A stretch of 58,616 nt of DNA from Jaapia argillacea MUCL 33604. Taxonomy: Eukaryota > Basidiomycota > Agaricomycetes > Jaapiales > Jaapiaceae. The DNA lies in the NCBI GenBank assembly GCA_000697665.1, contig KL197718.1, positions 1,072,857-1,131,472 on the forward strand. The letters run 5' to 3'. Shown in pieces: positions 24,516 to 35,041 of the stretch; within the stretch, counting starts at the first letter, position 1; every line of letters begins with the position of its first letter. Below the pieces are notes generated by a model. It searched no databases. It saw nothing but the letters and a program-made list of their open reading frames with translations, and was not told where the DNA came from. The position numbers and the translations under genes were made by a program.

Positions 24516-26764
24516 ATGAGTCTCGCTGTTCGTCCTTTGATCATCTCTATCCTCGTGGTCACCGCGTCCTTCACGCTCTATCGGAAATGGAGACATCGTC
24601 AGCGCAGTGGTGGCGTCCCTCCACCTCCTGGTCCTCAACCTGCTCCTTTGATTGGGAATCTGCTTCAAATTCCGAGGCGCAAACAGTGGATAACGTTTCA
24701 GGAATGGACGAAACTCTACGGTTCGTTGACTAGCATCGGTTTCCCTCAACATTGCTGATTTGGCATCCGCAGGCGATGTCCTGTATTTCGAGGCCGGAGG
24801 GAAAGGTGTACTCGTCCTCAATTCCCCCGAGGCAGTTGGAGATCTCATGGAGAAACGAGGAGCAATATACTCGGACAGGGACCAGAGTACCATGCAGATG
24901 GAGTGCGTACTATCGTTCATACCTATGATGCCCTTCGCATTGACGTGTCGTATTGACTTGAAGGGTTGCGGGCGGGAAGATTGAACTGTTCCCGCAGATG
25001 AAATGCACTGAAGAGTTCACAATTCATCGGAAATTGGTCAATTTGGCGTTCAGTCCTGCCGCGTGCCGAGAATATCAGCCATACCAAGAGAAGGAAGCGT
25101 ATGGGTTGCTGGGCCGTCTATTGGAATCTCCATCTGATTACTCGAAACATCTGAGAAGGTAGGTTTGGTTTGCGATTCGTCTTCAGGGAACTGCGTGAAC
25201 TGACCACTGAACTAGAGCCACGGGTGCCATTATACTGAATGTAACCTATGGGCACGAAGTAGTCACAGATGACGACCATCTTGTTAGGCTGAATGAGGAG
25301 GGCCTCAAGTATAACCTACAAACCATTGACCCCACCAACTGGATCGTGAACTTCATCCCACTCAGTATGTCGCCTGGTCCAGTTTCCACTTTGAGGGTCT
25401 CACTCACCTTATGCACAGTGAGGTTCTTGCCTTCATGGGCACCTGGGGCCGGATTCAAAGAATTTGCCCGAATTACCCGAGATTACAACAGGAAGTCAAT
25501 TGAGATTCCCTACAGTGAAGTTCAGGATAAGCTAGTGAGCACTATCCCTAGGCTCGCTCCGTTGCATGCTTATTCACAACTGCCTAGGCTGCAGGGTCGG
25601 CGCCGACATGCTACGTTACCCGGCTCCTTGAAGAGAATGGTTCGATAACCGGGCAGGATGACGAAGAGAGGATTATCAAAGGTGGAGACTATTATGGCTG
25701 TCGCTCCTGTCGTACAGCTGACCTGTTCCTCAGTGACCGCCGGTATCATGTATGGGGCAGGTGCTGGCACGGTGAGCATCCCTCGTTTATATAACTCCAA
25801 GAGGTTCGCTGACTCATTTTGTCACAGACGCTATTGGCTGTCAAGGCTTTCCTCTTGGGTCAGTTGCTCGCTGGATAGCGTCCGGAGCTTCTGACTTACC
25901 TTGGCTTCTCAGCGATGCTTCTATATCCTGAAGAGCAGAAACGAATCCAGGAAGAATTGGACTCCGTAATTGGGTCAGAGAGGTTACCGACTTTTAAGGA
26001 TATGGAATCACTACCCTATCTACACAACTCCGTTTTGGAGAGCCTCCGTTGGAAGCCGGTCACTCCGGTTGGTACGTACGACTACATTCTTTTGCGGTTT
26101 ATCATCGTTAATCTGGATGCTTCGTTGATCAAGGTGCACCTCACTCTCTGGCTCAAGATGACGTCTACAAGGGGTGGTTCATACCCAAAGATACAGTTGT
26201 AATGGGGAATGTATGGTATGTTCGCCAGTTCGGAGCCCTCTTTTCTTCGGTGTTCACACACAGCTCTCTATGACAGGGCCATTTTTCATGATGAAAAGAT
26301 GTACCCCGACCCTGACCGATTCTGGCCGGAGCGTTGGGACGGCCGCTTCCCCGACGCACGGGATCCACGCAATTTTGCCTTCGGTTTCAACAGAAGGTAA
26401 GCTGGCTCTACCTTCTCTGTCAGTTTCTTATCGCTAAGTTGGGTGTCTCTTTCCATCGCGACCATGAGAATCTGTCCTGGTCGTCACTTGGCTTTCAACT
26501 CTATCTGGATCATCGTGGCTAGCATCCTGTCAGCTTTCAATCTCGAGAAGGCCAAGGATGAGGAGGGTCGTGAGATCGAGTTAGAATATGACCTCGAGCA
26601 AGCAGAGTATGTTTTATGCTTTCTTTGGTGGCCAGATTATCTGACTGGATGAATGGTTTAGGCGCTTTATGCCATGGGTCAAGTGTTCCATCACTCCTCG
26701 GTCTCCCGTGAAAGCGGCCTTAATAAAGGCTTTGATGTTGTTACCTGCTTCCACAGACTCCTGA
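24516..26764 (+). CDS. Cytochrome P450 E (array member, I-helix acid replaced)
   Basis: Begins MSLAVRPLIISILVVTAS, then SGGVPPPPGPQPAPLIGNL. Helix C is TEEFTIHRK (Phe for Trp). The I-helix reads MYGAGAGT (25748-25771) where the paralogs have AAGSDT or GAGSDT, so the acidic residue of the A-G-x-D/E-T motif is Gly. ExxR (ESLRWKP), PERWDGRFPDARDPR and the haem loop FGFNRRICPGRHLAF are normal. The last exon adds RFMPWVKCSITPRSP and a short hydrophobic tail ending in PASTDS. It groups with B and C by its C-terminal half. All exon junctions are in frame, so this is an intact gene with a changed active site rather than a pseudogene, as far as the sequence shows. Confidence 0.92.
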
Positions 26765-27025
26765 TACTGTCGCGGTCCATCCCAAATGTCGAACTGTAAG
26801 CGATCTGGAATCATGTTGCCTCGAGTGCCGCCATAGTTCGCGTTGTCATATTCTGGTTATTTGGTTCGCAAATACATCATTGTACGAATTACAGTGCGGT
26901 GAGTTACAAAATCGTGCACGAACCAGGAAGATTTCGATGAAATGAGATTGTCGGAGAGGCTGGAAGATGAACACAATACGGATCATGATGAGATATCGGT
27001 CGCTAACCTCGCATTGAAAGCCCTG
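26765..27025. other. Convergent intergenic region P450-E / P450-F
   Basis: 261 bp between two converging 3' ends. It presumably holds both polyadenylation sites. No gene or repeat was recognised. Confidence 0.5.
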
Positions 27026-29269
27026 TCACACCTCAATGGAACGGATTAACGAGGTTGCAGTGGGCGACCGGGGAGCGAAGGAACATGCAGGCCATGGAGT
27101 ACTGAACCTGAGGGTGAGGCGGGAGTGAGCAGAGAAAAGATCATCGAGAACTACCACGTACTCGCTGCACTCCATGTCGTTGACCACGGGAATCTCGTTC
27201 CCTTCCGCATCCTTTGCTTTCTCTATGTTGAAAACTGCCAGAAGACTCGCGGCCATGATGAAGAAAGAATTCATCGCCAAATGACGACCAGGACACATGC
27301 TACAACAATTGGTTCGCATGGTCAACGAAGCGTTCAGTGGGGATATGTGGAGGTTATCACCGTCGGTTGAAGCCAAACGCGAACATTCTTGAATCACGAG
27401 CATCAGGGAAGCGTCCATCCCATCGCTCAGGCCAGAACCTCTTGGGGTTCGGGTACATATTTTCATCTTGGAGAATAGCCCTGAAGTGTAGTATCGTCAG
27501 TCACCCAAGAGAAACACATCGTAGATTAATACAGACCACTGATTCGCGATGATGGTCGAGCCCTCCGGGATGAACATCCCCTCGTATACGTCGTCGTGCT
27601 GAACGGCATGAGGTACTCCTATGCGGTCAACATCAGCACCGTCGGCGTGTCCGAGTCAACGATGGCGGACGCACCCATAGGAGCCACAGGTTTCCATCGC
27701 ATGGTCTCCATGGCGCATAAATGGAGATAAGGCAAAAAATCATGATCGGAGAAAGTGGGGAGCGTGTCCCTGCCAAGAACGGAATCAAGTTCTGCTTGAA
27801 TCTTCTTCTGAACGTCGGGGAACAAAAGCATCGCTTACATAGAAAAGAGCGTGGTCAGCACGCGCGGAGAGAGATATCTGTTGGAAAGTGAGACTCACCG
27901 AGAATGAACGACTTGAGGCTCATCAAAGTCTGCGCATCAGATTGGGTGAGATGAATGATACCGCAAAACCTCAAGGAACATCTACCGTATCTGACCCTGC
28001 CGCATACATGAGACTCGCGGTATCTATCAGGCGATGTTAGAAAGGCTCGGAGAAAGGAGGGATCGATAGCACATTTGATGATCCCTTCCTCATCTTCTTC
28101 ACCAGTGATAGATCCCTGCTCTTCCAATAATTTGGTCGTATAGGACGGCTGTGCAGTGCCTGATACCTGTGCGGGTGGGAAATGTGTTAGGGAAGAGTCT
28201 GTTTCTTCTGCAAGAAAATACCTACCATTTGTTCTTTCACTATCCCGAAAGGGATCTCTGCTGTTTGTCTGTTGTACTCCCGGCAGAGCCTTACGAATTC
28301 TCTAAAACCTGTGCCAGGCATCCAACTCGGCAAATACCTCACTACGATGTAGTGAAACGCTGTTTCAGGGCCATAATGAAGTGGATTGTAGGGAAAAAAC
28401 GTACACACTGGCACGAAGTTAAAGAGAAAATTGGTCGGGTCGATTAGCTGTGCATTGTGTTGCATAGCGTCCTCGTTGAGTTTGACGAGATCGTCGTCGT
28501 CGGTCGTCACTTCATGACCATATGTAACCGTCAAGACGATGGATGCAGTAGCTCTACAGACAAAACATTAGCAGACCATGGCTTTTCAATTCGTTCAAGG
28601 GCAGCCCAAAATAGACTTACCTCCTCAGGTGGTTCGAATAGTTCTTCGCATCGTCAAGCAAACGTGGTAGGAGTGTGTAGGCTTCCTTCTCTTGGCAAGA
28701 GTAATAGGCTCGCACGGCGGTCGGGTTGAATGCAGCATTGACGACCTTTCGATGTTTTCTGAACTCATCGGTGTAATTCATCTGGGAGAATAACACCCAT
28801 TTCCCTCCAGTGATTCTATAAACTCAGTATGATTGAGAGGAATATCCATGGGAAAGGGAAGGCGATGGGGGACGGACTCTTTTCGCATACTGTTCTGGTC
28901 TCTATCCGAATAGATGGCACCCCGCTTTTCCAACAAGTCGCTTGCCACACGGGCAGAATTCAATACGACCACACGAGTACCAAACGATTCAAAGGAGACC
29001 ACTTCTCCTGGCGAGCGAGCAGGAGTTAGATATCTTCGTTCGTCTTCCCCAAAGAAAAAGAGACACTAACCACCATACTGCTTTCCCCACTGAACATAAG
29101 TCACCCATGGTTTGTCTTTGGGAATATGGCGCAAGTTTCCAATGAACGGCTCTGGTGTAGGACCCGGTGGGAAGGGTAAACCTCCAGAGCGGCGACTGTG
29201 ATTCCATTGACGCAAGAGAAAGACAGCTGCGACGGCGACAACGACAGTGACTACGATAGAATCCAACAT
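27026..29269 (-). CDS. Cytochrome P450 F (array member)
   Basis: Start at 29269 (MLDSIVVTVVVAVAAVFLL anchor). TATAAT on the minus strand (29336-29331) lies about 60 bp upstream. Motifs: SGGLPFPPGPTPEPFIGNL, FGTRVVVLNSARVASDLLEK, helix C TDEFRKHRK (Phe for Trp), LMYAAGSDT I-helix, ETMRWKP (ExxR), RFWPERWDGRFPDARDSR, and the haem loop FGFNRRMCPGRHLAM, restored across a GT-AG intron that splits the second Arg. It ends PRSPTATSLIRSIEV. It is the closest paralog of P450-D. No lesions were seen. Confidence 0.93.
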
Positions 29270-29945
29270 CACCGTGAAGAGGAAGATGGGGATGGAAAGA
29301 GGGAGTGGTCCCAGGCGACGACACCACGTATTATATGTATACGCAGATGTAAGCCTAAAAGATGGGGCGGCTTTCGATTGGTACTGAATGTTGCCTCCTA
29401 CGCCCGAAGCCATCCATTTAGATCGACATTAATGTTTCAGGTGACCGGTTCATTGCTCCTAGTTGTTGTTCCACTTGGCGGACGAAGACTAGGAGCAGCC
29501 TGAGGCTCTGAGACCCACAGACCTGAGCGGACTCGAGAATCCATCGAAACCAGGGGCGAGGGTTCATGAATAGCCTCAGGTGGGAGAGTATCGAAGCGGA
29601 GGAAGAAGAGCATCCCTGGATGCAGATATGTTTTCATAGGTATTGACACTGGCAGATGCTACACCCACGATTCGATATTGTTGGAAGGTGATTCTTCAGC
29701 CCCGACCTCCGCGACCGCGAAAGACTGCGAGATGCCATGTAAGCAGAGATACTGTTGGAAAGCTGATGTCGACCGGGACGATATTCAATCTTGAACTAAA
29801 GAGCGTTGAGCCTTGATTGAGCCTCATCGACATCACCCAGGTAGAGAACCCGGAATTCCTCGGTCCGGATTCGCCTTACGATACGATCTTGTATTTTTGT
29901 ACATGGCCCAAACGAATATATCGTACTCCCGGTCCTGTCCAAGCT
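29270..29945. other. Intergenic region P450-F to BTB gene
   Basis: 676 bp containing the P450-F promoter at its left side and the 3' flank of the BTB gene at its right. No coding potential was recognised. Confidence 0.45.
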
Positions 29946-31105
29946 TCACGAAAGCAAACATGCTTGAAGCCGCTCCCATACTTTACTTCTCCTATGTGTC
30001 AAAATGTCCTTCACCGCCTGGCTACACCCTCGACATAACTTCAGCTTCACCAGCACCTCCTCCCGACAATACTTCCGAAGATCCATCAAGGGATCCTTGG
30101 ACAAGAACATCTCCTCTTTGGCCTCCCAAGCATACTTCGTCCGCGCCTGCCAGCACTCCTCAACACAACACTCCAACCGATCCCAAGCACCGGTATGAGA
30201 CAAATAGGCTTGCTCCCTCACCTGATCCCTAACTCGACATAGCTTCATCAAATCCTCTGGCTTCAGCAGGCCCCATCTCGCCGTCTGACAACCGTATCCT
30301 AGTGCCCTGTGATATTCCTCTTTTCGTATCTTATCCCCTTCACTCCGATATCGATCCCAGTCCGCGTCGAGGTCTATCCGCGAGAGATGGTAGAACGCCG
30401 CAGGTAGGATGTTGGGCACATCACATTCTTGAGCAAGTCGAATGGCGGATGCCGGTTCTGGAAACCGGTCGTCGAGGTATAGACCATCGACTTGGCCTGC
30501 AGAATCTTTGCCGTGTTCCTCGTAGTGCACAAACCGAACCTCTTTCTCAAGTCGATCCCAGTCCGCCAATGTTTGCGGCCAGTCGGCTTCGAGTTGACGA
30601 ACGATGATTTTTCGAAGCTCGTCGAATTGGTATTTGTTTGCCAGTTTGAGGGTGCCTTGTACCTCGAATGGCGTGTTTGGGTTGAGGCGAGGGTATTGAA
30701 GAGTCCTAGGATGACATTAGTGCCACTCCATAGAAGAATGGAAATTAGGAAAACAAACGAGGGATGATACAACGCCGTCAATAGTGAGGCCAAATTATGG
30801 GCGTCATCCGGGAGGTGCACAAGGGGAACACCATCGTAGGTCTCGTAACAGGCTTCCTCGTCCTGCGGTAACTCAAACATGTCGTTGAAAACGGAAGATT
30901 GCAGCGAGAGCAGCGACTTGTGGACACGGAAATAACAGCAATTGTGATCCTCTGTGAAAGCTGAAAGTACAACGTTTCCATCGCTCATATACGGGAATTT
31001 GTGGTCTCCATCATCCCTGGATAACGAGCACGAAGCTGTCGGACTGGCCATTGGAGATGGCTGTGACGGGCGAAAAGGGAATCCGGACAGACGACTGAGT
31101 AACAT
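29946..31105 (-). CDS. BTB/POZ domain protein
   Basis: Two exons. The N-terminal BTB/POZ fold is clear: SDGNVVLSA, FRVHKSLLSLQSSVFNDMF, VHLPDDAHNLASLLTALY, then across an intron that begins GTTTGT and ends CCTAG, TLQYPRLNPNTPFEVQ, LKLANKYQFDELRK. The rest is a helical basidiomycete-type body with AIRLAQECDVPNILPAAFY, ending in ERLQACLLS. Such proteins are probable protein-interaction or cullin-3 adaptor factors, acting in cytoplasm or nucleus. Two ATGs are possible (31105 and 31051); the longer is given. It is embedded between P450-F and P450-G; a regulatory tie to the cluster is only conjecture, because this family is abundant genome-wide in these fungi. Confidence 0.88.
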
Positions 31106-31833
31106 TGCTGAAGCATACTGAACCAAGTACGCACAGCGTTATCGGATGAGGTACTGTCCTCCCTTGGCCGACGTGTCAGATTTCGGAGAGTAAACCGTCG
31201 TTTCATCAATGGACGGCGGACTAGAGTAGATATGCGTTATTTCCAGGGCGAACGGACAGATGAGTTGGGGTGTAATCCGAAAGCATGAAACATGCTGTGC
31301 GAAGTCGTTGGTATTCAACTCAGAGTGGCTCGTGGACGAAGGGGATAAAGGAGACTACCCATGACGTTTTGTCTCTGCTTAGCTTGATGATTGTGAATAT
31401 AGGGGGATGAGGAGCCTGGAACTCGGACGCTGATTTCAAAAACAACTCGGCCAGAAAATGAGAGCAGATTGCGTTTTAGGCTTGGTAGGCAGCCTTGATT
31501 ATCTCCCCGATCGTGATTAGCGGAGTATCGTTATTTGAAGGTAGATTGTGGGGTAGTGCTTGGTAGCGACACCGAACCTTCACTTCAGTTCGTCCGAGTT
31601 CTGAACACGCTTTCCACGAGGCTACCAACCTGGATGAAGCACAGAACAGGTCATGGGACTGTGGAAAAAGAGATCGGGGTGAATTCTGAGGTTAGGGTCG
31701 TTCCTGATCGACCGCTGATCGAGAATTACACTCACGCATCTGAAAAGTTACGCACAACATCATTTGTTATAACAACAATTTCGTACATATGATGTGTTTA
31801 CCAACCCACATTCAGCCCCTGAGATCTGAGAGG
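31106..31833. other. Intergenic region BTB gene to P450-G
   Basis: 728 bp without a supported gene. A short plus-strand frame at 31535-31792 has no recognisable features. Confidence 0.4.
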
Positions 31834-34051
31834 TTACAAAGTGGCGCTAACGCTGGCCTTGACGAGCGCCACAGCCCCGTCTGACCGTGGTGTAAATCTG
31901 CACTTGAACGGTTTGGGAGGACTGTGGGTGAAATGGCTCAGTAACTAGCTGAAGACCAGGACGACGCCGAGGACTAAACTCACCCACTGCTGTAATCAAT
32001 CAGAGGCTCAATCTCCTGACCATCAGCGCCAATCTCCTTGGAGAGATTGAAAGCGGCCATCATCGTTGCCGCCGTGATATACAAAGAATTTAGGGCCAAA
32101 TGACGCCCAGGACAAATTCTAGGTAAGATCAGATGTTGGGTCTAACCCGTTCAGCGAAGAACTACACGAACCTTCGATTGAAGCCAAATGATAGAGCGCG
32201 GGCGTCTCGAGCTTGTGGGAAGCGCCCATCCCAGCGCTCGGGCCAAAATTTGAAGGGATCCGGGTACATAGTTTCATCGTGCATAACAGTCCTGTGTGGA
32301 AGTTGTCAGGACAGGAAATGGGTAGAGCTGCTCAATGACTCGCACCACTGATTCGCAATGATCACGCTCCCTTTGGGTATGAACATCCCTTCGTATACGT
32401 CATCGTGCTGAGCCGCGTGTGGCACACCTACGAAACTTATGAGTGGTTGCTAGACTTCCATCATTGAGAAGAGGGGTACCTCCTAGCGCCGACACAGGGT
32501 TCCATCTCAGCGTCTCCTGCATACAGTATTTCAAATACGTGAGAGAATCTTGGTCTGCGAACGTTGGAAGCCGGCTGTTGCCAATGACAGAGTCGAGCTC
32601 AGCCTGAACTTTCTTCTGAACTTCAGGGTGAAGGACCATATCTGGCAATGTGGTGAGATCCGACCAGACATGAGTTCTGAGAAGTAGGACGTACTTAAGA
32701 TGAATGAAGCGATAACACTCTCAGTCTGGATTGGGGTGAGTAGAAGGTATCATCGAAATATGGATTACGAACCGTCGCTGATCCAGCAGCGTACATGATT
32801 CCTGCCGTTGCTGGGGATGGATTATTCCTGTGAGACGAATAAGGCATTGAAGTTGACCACGTACTCTTGATGATACCTTCCTCATTTTCCCGCCCAGTGA
32901 TCGACCCCTTTGCGTCAATTAACCTCGTACAGTATGACGTCTCTGCTGTGCCAGCGTCCTAGATATCAACGCAATCATATAACTGGCGTCTGTAGTGTGG
33001 ATCGATGAATCTGACCATTTGAGATCTCAGGGCTTTGAAGGGAATTTCACATAGGTTCTCACTGTGCTGCCGCGCAAGGCGAGCAAATGCCTTGAAGCCT
33101 GCACCAGGGGCCCAGTCCGGGAGGTATTTCACTAGAAGGGCGCCAATGCAGTCAGTATTGCGGTATCCAAATAAGGGTGTAGAGGACAGAAGATGACCCA
33201 CAGAACGGGAGGAAATTGACTAGGAACGCGGTGGGTTGAACAAGTTGTCTTAGGTGTTGAATGGCCTCATCCGAGAGTTTGACCAGATAATCGTCGTCGG
33301 TGACAACTCGATGACCATACGTCACTGTCAATATAGTCGAGTTCGCGAACCTGTTGCCACCATCTGAGCAAAAGGTCCCCTCCAAGATCATGACAAAAAC
33401 ACAACTGGACCCTCACCTTGTCACTTCCTTATGCCAATTCGCCGAGGTGTCCAACAACCTTTCCGTTAACGCGTACGCTTCCCGCTCTTGGATTGGGAAG
33501 TAGGCGTAGGATGCCGTTTGGTTCAGAGCGGTGTTTACGACCTTGCGATGTAATCGAAACTCATCGGTGTAATCCATAGTCACCATATTCGTAGTCCGCA
33601 TGTTCATCCTGAGATTGATGTTGAGTAAACATCGCTGATGAAGAAGGCAAGGAGAACGGACAAATCTTGCATCACATTGTGATGCCTCTCGGAGTAAACC
33701 GCACCCCGTTTCTCAAGTAGATCAGATATTGCCTTTAGGGTGTTAAGGACGATGACTCGCGTGCCGAATGCTTCAAACGATACGACATCGCCTGTGGGGA
33801 ACGGATCATTTCTATCAGTGGAGGATATGACGGAGACTCGAGAGAAACGCACCGTATTGTTTTCCCCAGCTCGCATACGTTAACCACGCCGATTTCTTTG
33901 GAACATGGCGAAGATTCCCAATAATAGGATCAGGCTTCGGGCCTGGGGGATAGGGGAGGCCTCCCGTACGTCGCCGCCGGCGCCATCTCAAGTAAGTGGC
34001 AACAAGAACCCAACCAACAGCCAATCTGAGGAGTTGATGGAATGCGCTCAT
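31834..34051 (-). CDS. Cytochrome P450 G (most divergent array member, I-helix acid replaced)
   Basis: Begins MSAFHQLLRLAVGWVLVATY, then RTGGLPYPPGPKPDPIIGNL. Helix C is TDEFRLHRK (Phe for Trp). The I-helix reads MYAAGSAT (32798-32775), with Ala where the acid belongs. ExxR is ETLRWNP; PHAAQHDDVYEGMF, PERWDGRFPQARDAR and FGFNRRICPGRHLAL follow. The C-terminus differs from the other members: after LIDYSSG it continues PPKPFKCRFTPRSDG and ends VSATL. The exon before helix C (MNMRTTNMVTMDYTDEF) is also divergent. All junctions checked are GT-AG and in frame. Whether it is catalytically competent is open. Confidence 0.9.
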
Positions 34052-34283
34052 TTATGCTGAACGACGAGCAATGGTGGCAAGTAGTAAGCCTTCCTCCCAT
34101 TGTGAACGCCACGACACCCAGATATACCATCATCGGCTAAGGAAACGTACTAGCGACAACTGCAGCCCACTCCTGACAATTGTTTATCCACTTGCTGATG
34201 AGCACAATAGACACGAGATAGGAAGGTTGGCTCCATTCAGCATTTCCAGTCCAGGCTTGTGGAAAGGGCAAGACAAAACGCAC

Positions 34284-34644
34284 TTATCCCAGAAAGCGGA
34301 AGAATTTGATGAGGTGTGCACTGCATGCCGTAAAACCTTCCAATCTAGCGTCAAGATATCTGAGCTCAAGACGCCCACACCACCATAACCAGACAACGCG
34401 GAAGATGCCGCGATTGGGCAGACAAAAACTGAGGTTAACTCACCCTCCCCTCGTGGCGGGAGAAGATGGATGTACGAGAAGATAGGTCAATGAAAGAGCG
34501 ATCGTAGGGCCGGATGGCGATGGGAATATGTCTGGAAAGGGATCGGATGGATATTTTAAACAGAGACACTGACCGAATCATCACGGCGAGCCATCGAGAA
34601 GCCGTAGAGGAAACGACGTGTTTAAACTGTACCTCCTCAGCCAT
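34284..34644 (-). CDS. Possible small protein of unknown function
   Basis: A three-exon model gives about 79 aa: MAEEVQFKHVVSSTASRW, then RHIPIAIRPYDRSF, then YLDARLEGFTAC, with introns GTCAGT...CCAG and GTGAGT...GAG. The protein is basic with no domain I recognise. The context is the gap between the P450-G promoter and the DUF262 gene. The splice sites are reasonable but the model rests on them alone. Confidence 0.3.
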
Positions 34645-35041
34645 TACAGTGTGAAGGATTGACGGGGCAAAGCGACTGCGACCGCCCGCGAAAAGACAGA
34701 GCCACTAGTCCCCTCTGGGTGTCGCCTCGCAATGTTCACGTTACCAGCATCGCGCAATGATCGAGATAACGTTCGAAAAGGAGACGGTGTTAGAGACCAT
34801 TATAACGAACAGATCTTCAGTATTGTGAATTATGGAGGTGGACATGGCAGTCGATGGAAGTTCGTAGCCAAGTTGGACGGAGATGCCACGAACCAAATAA
34901 GCGCCAACGACACCGCCAAATTTCCCAATCCGTCAACGCACATCGTCGCGTGCGTCTGGTCTTGGACTCCTTCGCTCTCCTTCACTTCCGCCATTGCTCC
35001 TTACCGCGTTCTCAACTCCTCCCTCAAATCCAGACTACGAC
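34645..35041. other. Intergenic, upstream of the DUF262 gene
   Basis: 397 bp upstream of the DUF262 gene. A plus-strand frame overlapping it begins with TTG, not ATG, and is not a convincing gene. Confidence 0.4.

Noticed and set aside
26614-26814. Minus-strand frame overlapping the end of P450-E
   Set aside because: It is the antisense of the P450-E last exon, where the coding match to paralogs is on the plus strand.
34994-35041. N-terminal extension of the DUF262 protein
   Set aside because: It begins with TTG; the first ATG in frame is 35042.
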